Shown: positions 59,861 through 64,000 of the stretch, one piece after another
Layout of the letters: each line of letters opens with the position of its first letter
Position numbering within the stretch: position 1 is the stretch's first letter
Origin: Pyrocephalus nanus
Taxonomy: Eukaryota; Chordata; Aves; Passeriformes; Tyrannidae
Direction of reading: 5' to 3'
DNA: 64,000 nt
NCBI GenBank assembly: GCA_038380795.1
Contig: CM076275.1
Span: forward strand, 684,501 to 748,500
Notes under the pieces: generated by a model
What the model was told of the DNA's origin: nothing
Databases searched by the model: none
What the model saw: the letters and a program-made list of their open reading frames with translations, nothing else
Translations under genes and position numbers: made by a program

Positions 59861-61220
59861 CATAAAAGGAAATGTGAAGTAGCACTCTACTTCCTTCAAC
59901 TGCTGTTTTAAAAGTACTGGATGGAAATTCATCTGCCCTCTGCTCCTTCGGGCACAAATTATGTTTTGTCAAACCAGACATTTGCAGAATGTCTTGGAGA
60001 ATTATTTTTCAGGCCAAGTTACTCTTTGTGCTCTGGTGTGTTTGCAGAATGAAAAGATGATGTTTTACTCTGACAGCATTGGCAAGTCTGTTAGAGGGAT
60101 GATGGATTCTCCTCAGCCATCAGTGTGAATTGATGTAAATCAGCTCCTTGAAGGAGGCAGGGCAGTAATTTCAACAGAAGTGCAAAGTTAAATGAAACCC
60201 AACCATTAGCCTTTATTTATGCAATGATTTAAATTGGTTTATTGGCAAAAGGCTGCTTTTGTAGTTCTCACAGTTGCTGTTATAACAAAACCATATGCTT
60301 GCTTTGGTGCATATCAAAGCTCATTAAAATGAAAAAGAAAAATTAAGCAGGAATCTATAATGTCCCTTTAGAGACTTTTCCAAATTGCAGAAAGATTCAG
60401 AGCTGAGCTTCAGCAAGGATAACTTGCTGGGATATTTTCAGAGTTTTTAAGCTTACAAATTACACTGATAGCTGGATTCAGTCTGCAGTGGATCCCAAAG
60501 TGAGGTCTCTTTAACAAAGCACTGGTCTGAAAGGTCAGATCCTTGGCTTCCATTTCTACTTTCTATCCCCTGTGATGGGGCTGTTGCTTTGGAGGTTGAG
60601 TTTTGTCCTGACAGATCCCTGGTAGTTCTGTAGATGTCCAGTGCAGCTTGTTAGCACACTGAATTCCAGGGCTGGTATTTACAGCAGTGCCCAGTTTGGG
60701 TCTGATCTGGAGCCCACAGTGATCCATAAATATGGTCTATTTTCATGTATGTGGTGGTGCCAGGGAAGCCCAAAGATTTACAGACCACACTTCTCAGATC
60801 CTGCACTGAGCTGAATTTGGAGACTGTGCTTGAAGTTCTCTGAGTTTATACCAAAACAGGTTTTATTGCAAGAATATTGTTATTCTTTATGCATATGTGA
60901 GATATGAAGCTGTAAGCTACATGAGTTTAGACTTCTGAGATGGGATTCACTTTTTAATAACTTGGCCCTTGATTTCCATTTTCTTTTTAGAGGCTGTAGT
61001 TCAGCTGTTTGTTTGTCTTAAATTGCTTCCTGCATTATTTTTAATCAGCCACTGATAGTGGATTTTTAATTTAAAAATCTGCTAACTTTCAACGAGAATC
61101 AAGAATGGATATCTCTTTAAGGTTTGGGCAAGGTACAGAGCAGGTGATTACACTGAACATTTTTTAAGTTCTCTTTGGTTATGCTTTGAGGGGTTATACT
61201 TTGTGTATATAAACAAGCAA
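59861..61220. other. Noncoding, no recognised feature
   Basis: No frame of 60 codons or more occurs from 59982 to 61221. The sequence is AT-leaning and of ordinary complexity. I see no gene, RNA structure or repeat family. Confidence 0.6.
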
Positions 61221-61800
61221 TTTAAAGATTCATAACTCCTAAGTAAACCCAGTAATTCCTAAAACTGCTTTGTTCAGGTCTGTATGCTGAGGATATCCCA
61301 GTGAAGCCTTTGCTCACAGCTCCTCTTTCCCCACACCAGGGATGATGAGTGGAGGTTTCTGATGCTCCTGCTGCTTTGAGCTGTGGCTGTTCCATGTGAG
61401 AGGAGCTGCCAGGGGAAGCTGGGGGTGTTTGGAGCACTGGGGCAGCTCTGGTTGTTTCCATCTCCCCACGTGCTGTGTGCTGTTGGTTTTCTCTCTCTGT
61501 GTGTGCTGAGGGAGCAGACACAAACTCGGCTGTGCTGTTTCCAACAGCCATCACATCCTCGAGCTGTTCCAGAGCTCCCCCTGCCAGAGCAGCTCCTCTG
61601 CCCAGCTTTGTGTCCTTCGAGGAGAGAGGGGGTTTGGGGCAGAGCTTACAACCTGGGGTAGCATCGCCAGGGAAATGTTTTCATCCTCCTGAAGTGGGGC
61701 AGAAAAGATTGAGGAATTTAGAAATCAAAATGGAAACACACCCAGGCTCAGTTGAAATGTTTTTGTTATTTCTGCTGTGTGAGCAGAGTAGATTTTGAGT
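61221..61800. other. GC-richer patch with overlapping frames
   Basis: Frames of 92 and 107 codons (plus) and 110 and 76 codons (minus) overlap across about 61222-61798. CTG and CAG words abound, and a few CpGs occur (near 61526, 61560 and 61619) without forming an island. Simultaneous openness on both strands argues against coding. An exon of a noncoding RNA cannot be excluded. Confidence 0.45.
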
Positions 61801-62519
61801 TACATTGCAATGTGTTGTCTGAAACAGAAAATAATCATTTAACTTAGATCTATAACCTAATATGCCATCTGTACTTTTGAGTTTATTAGTTAGTAGTTGT
61901 TAGTAGTAGTTGTACTGTGCTTAGAAATTCATCACAACTGATTTTACCTCACTACCTGTTTCTATCTGAAAATTTCTCAGAGGTTTTAAAATTCAGAAAT
62001 GTTAAAAGGTAAAAATTTGGGCACCTCTAGTACCAAGCTACCTCTAGTAGCAGGAATCCTTCCATATGCTGATAACCTTATAACAATAAATATATAAATA
62101 ACTTTTTACTTGACCACCTGTGACTGTCTTGCACTTGCTTTAAAATCTTCTGTTTAAATATCATCATCTTGCTTCACAGACCTCAAAATCCTGGTTTTCA
62201 GGGACAGATAAACTGCTTCAGCTTAAGGTGTAGGAGGTTTACAAATGCAATAGAAAATCTACAGTTATTTGAAACTATAAAATTATATATTTTGTATCAT
62301 GAAGCTTCTGGCTGCAAAGGGACAGCTCTGCCCAGGGAATGTCCATGAGGACCCAGTGAGAGCCTCATTCCTCCTCTCTGTAATTTTTAATGTGATGTTT
62401 GATTTGGCAGGCAGTTTAATGAGGATTCTGATAATTAATTCAAACTTAACTGTTGAAAATGAACAATTGGTAATTAAGTGAATGTGATGTGATGACTAAT
62501 CAGTTGGTGTAACACATAG
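61801..62519. other. Noncoding with short tandem words
   Basis: A TTAG/TAGT-rich run lies at 61885-61913. The ten-base word ACCTCTAGTA occurs at 62023-62032 and 62040-62049. The 60-codon frame at 62299-62481 has no domain. I see nothing else. Confidence 0.55.
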
Positions 62520-62675
62520 CCAAAATGTAGTTAATTTTTTTAAACAAATTTTTTAATTATTTGAGTAAATGTTCTATAATGCAAACCACAATACTTTGTT
62601 CTATTGTTTTTAATTGCAATCTCAGTTTATTCAAAAATGACTTGCAGTGTTCCTAAGAAGGCAGACTTCAAGGTC
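62520..62675. other. AT-rich block with RUNX/SOX-like words
   Basis: AACCACAA (a RUNX-type word), CTTTGTT and ATTGTT (SOX/TCF-type words) and ATTGCAAT lie within about 50 bases near 62584-62621. The block lies directly upstream of two inverted repeats. These are motif matches only; conservation and activity are unknown. Confidence 0.3.
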
Positions 62676-62703
62676 AGACTTAATCAAAAGGTAGATTAAG
62701 TCT
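62676..62703. repeat. Perfect inverted repeat, 10-bp arms, 8-base spacer
   Basis: AGACTTAATC (62676-62685) and GATTAAGTCT (62694-62703) are exact reverse complements around AAAAGGTA. The arms contain TTAATC/GATTAA, the core of a paired-type homeodomain site, so this could be a binding dyad. It could also be a small hairpin. Confidence 0.8.
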
Positions 62704-62949
62704 ATCACTGTGTTTTTTTACAGAGATAAAAAGAGTCAACTTTTTTCTTCTCAGTTACTATATAGTTATTCCCAAAATTATAGTTTATTTGCTATCCACA
62801 GCATGGAGTTGCAAGTCGTTAAGAGAATTCGGTCTTCCCTTGAAGTGAACCACTATGGATTTATTTAAAAGTTTAGTCATGTTCCATCTTTTATTCCGGT
62901 TTCCATAATTTTATCTTGTACAGGAACAAAATGCATTCCTGAAGCCACG

Positions 62950-62985
62950 ATTAACACTCCACTTGTCAGCAAGCAGAGTGTTAAT
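62950..62985. repeat. Hairpin with 10-bp outer and 4-bp inner stems
   Basis: ATTAACACTC (62950-62959) pairs perfectly with GAGTGTTAAT (62976-62985). Inside, CTTG (62962-62965) pairs with CAAG (62970-62973) around a TCAG loop, with a symmetric two-by-two internal loop between the stems. The 36-base structure is compact and well formed. It is short for a microRNA precursor and its flanks add little pairing. Confidence 0.8.
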
Positions 62986-64000
62986 GGTCATCTCTGTGCA
63001 CAGAGAGGGTGTTGTTGGGAACCTTCTGCTGGCTGATGGTGAGCAGCACTCAATTAGAAATGCAGTCCCCTCCTTCCAGCTCCCAGCAGTTCTGGATGTG
63101 CTTCTCTGCTAAGCAAGGCCTACAGTGGCAGTGGAGTTGCTTGAATTTATTTTTTTACATGAATTTCTCATTCATTTTCCTCCACTGAAACAACTATGTG
63201 GTTCTAGGGAGGAAAATAAAACTGCCAGTGGTAGGTTAAATTTTGCCTTCAGTGAAATCAAATTCCCTTTGTTTCAGAGTAAAAATATTTTGGGATATGC
63301 TAAGCTCTCTTGTAATAACCACTCTGTGTTTTGCTAAAAGAAAGGAATTGGAAACATTTTCCCAAGCACAGAGTGAATGAAATCTCAGCTTTCTGTATGA
63401 AAGTCCTTCAGAGAATTTGTCGGGGTTTGTTGGTTTGTTTGTTTTCCCCTGTCTTTCCCAAATATTTCTAGAACTCAGACTAACCAGCCAAGGATGGGAT
63501 GACCTTTCTGTGTGTGTGTCAGTGCACATCTGAATTCATCAGGAATGCTTTTCTGGCAACTGGAGGATCTGGTGCACATCTGAAAGGCAACCCCCAGCTC
63601 ATAATGGGATGGGTTCCTCAGGGTGGAGAGGAACCTTTCCAAGGGGATATAAGATAAGATCAAGGGTGCAGACAGGAAAGAGCCTGGGTGCCAGTGGTGA
63701 CTACAGGACAGCCTTTCTGACAGCACAGAGCAGTTTTCTGTATCTCAGTGCTCAAGGGAAAGCTCTGGCTGGTGGCAGAGCAATTTTGGTTAATAATGTA
63801 AGCGGAGAGGTGTGTCTAGAGTTGTGTCTCTAGAAGGAAAAGAATTCAGAAGTGAAAGGGATAAATGCTAGAGAAAAATGCTTTAATTAACAGTCTTGGT
63901 TGTTATGCTGTTTCATGGGGTGTGAACTATCCATTTCATTGTACTCTATTTTCATTGCTGTTATTGCTCAGGAATCCACCACGTTGTGTTCTTTGTCTTG
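62986..64000. other. Noncoding to window end, no gene seen
   Basis: Short frames (97 codons at 63236-63529 minus, 83 codons at 63475-63726 minus, 74 codons at 63609-63833 plus) overlap and lack domains. Small TTTG and TGTG runs are at about 63427-63442 and 63508-63519. The sequence at 63600-63780 is slightly GC-richer, and no repeat family could be named. Confidence 0.55.

Noticed and set aside
59451..59981. 176-codon minus-strand frame
   Set aside because: Its central part is the antisense of the TTTG tract, giving a Lys/Asn/Thr/Gln-rich run. Simple repeats have few stops in this orientation, so the length is an artefact.
1..64000. Search for tRNA, rRNA, CRISPR, prophage or operon-type genes
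   Set aside because: No tRNA A/B-box pairs with clover-leaf arms, no rRNA cores, no regularly spaced direct repeats and no tightly packed frames were found; the window is vertebrate noncoding DNA.

Overview
This window looks like bird genomic DNA with no gene I can identify. The base composition is AT-leaning with few CpGs, interspersed repeats are sparse, and there are no operon-like gene blocks or ribosome-binding sites. The one clearly recognisable transposon remnant is the 3' end of a CR1 LINE (about 53711-53845, + strand), ending in the ATTCTATG-type octamers typical of avian and other sauropsid CR1s. Its wording recalls songbird copies, but the order of bird is a guess. I take the whole 64 kb to be intergenic or intronic.

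Layout: 1-5.1 kb is AT-leaning, with short inverted repeats and two weak splice-like sites; 3.2-5.6 kb has almost no open frames and looks like regulatory DNA. 5.1-6.1 kb holds a CTGT/CT tract, four AP-1-type TGA(G/C)TCA sites and a 176-base exon candidate. 6.1-17.9 kb is ordinary single-copy noncoding DNA with a polypyrimidine tract near 16.1-16.2 kb. At 17.95 kb three copies of a 33-base repeat run straight into a 105-codon frame. 18.4-32.6 kb alternates AT-rich blocks with GC-richer patches (20.1-20.8, 22.2-22.5 kb) and includes an A22 run (26.65 kb) and a UTR-like stretch (27.4-28.4 kb). At 32.78 kb there is a 17-bp inverted repeat, the most statistically surprising short structure I found. 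33-53 kb is mostly featureless apart from two unassigned minus-strand frames (212 codons at 47.1-47.8 kb, 150 codons at 52.2-52.7 kb). 53.7 kb carries the CR1 end, 59.1 kb a 31-base tandem duplication, 59.8 kb a TTTG tract, 61.3-61.7 kb a GC-richer patch, and 62.6-63.0 kb two perfect 10-bp-arm inverted repeats.

No genes work together here that I can name. Every long open frame was weighed and none shows a recognisable domain; they are listed as unassigned frames so that they can be tested. I did not find a new enzymatic, defence or mobile system. The most testable leads are the 32.78 kb hairpin with the splice-like segment beside it, the AP-1 cluster with its exon candidate near 5.3-6.1 kb, the 62.6-63.0 kb hairpin pair, and the two long minus-strand frames. 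Cross-species alignment and RNA-seq would decide most of them.
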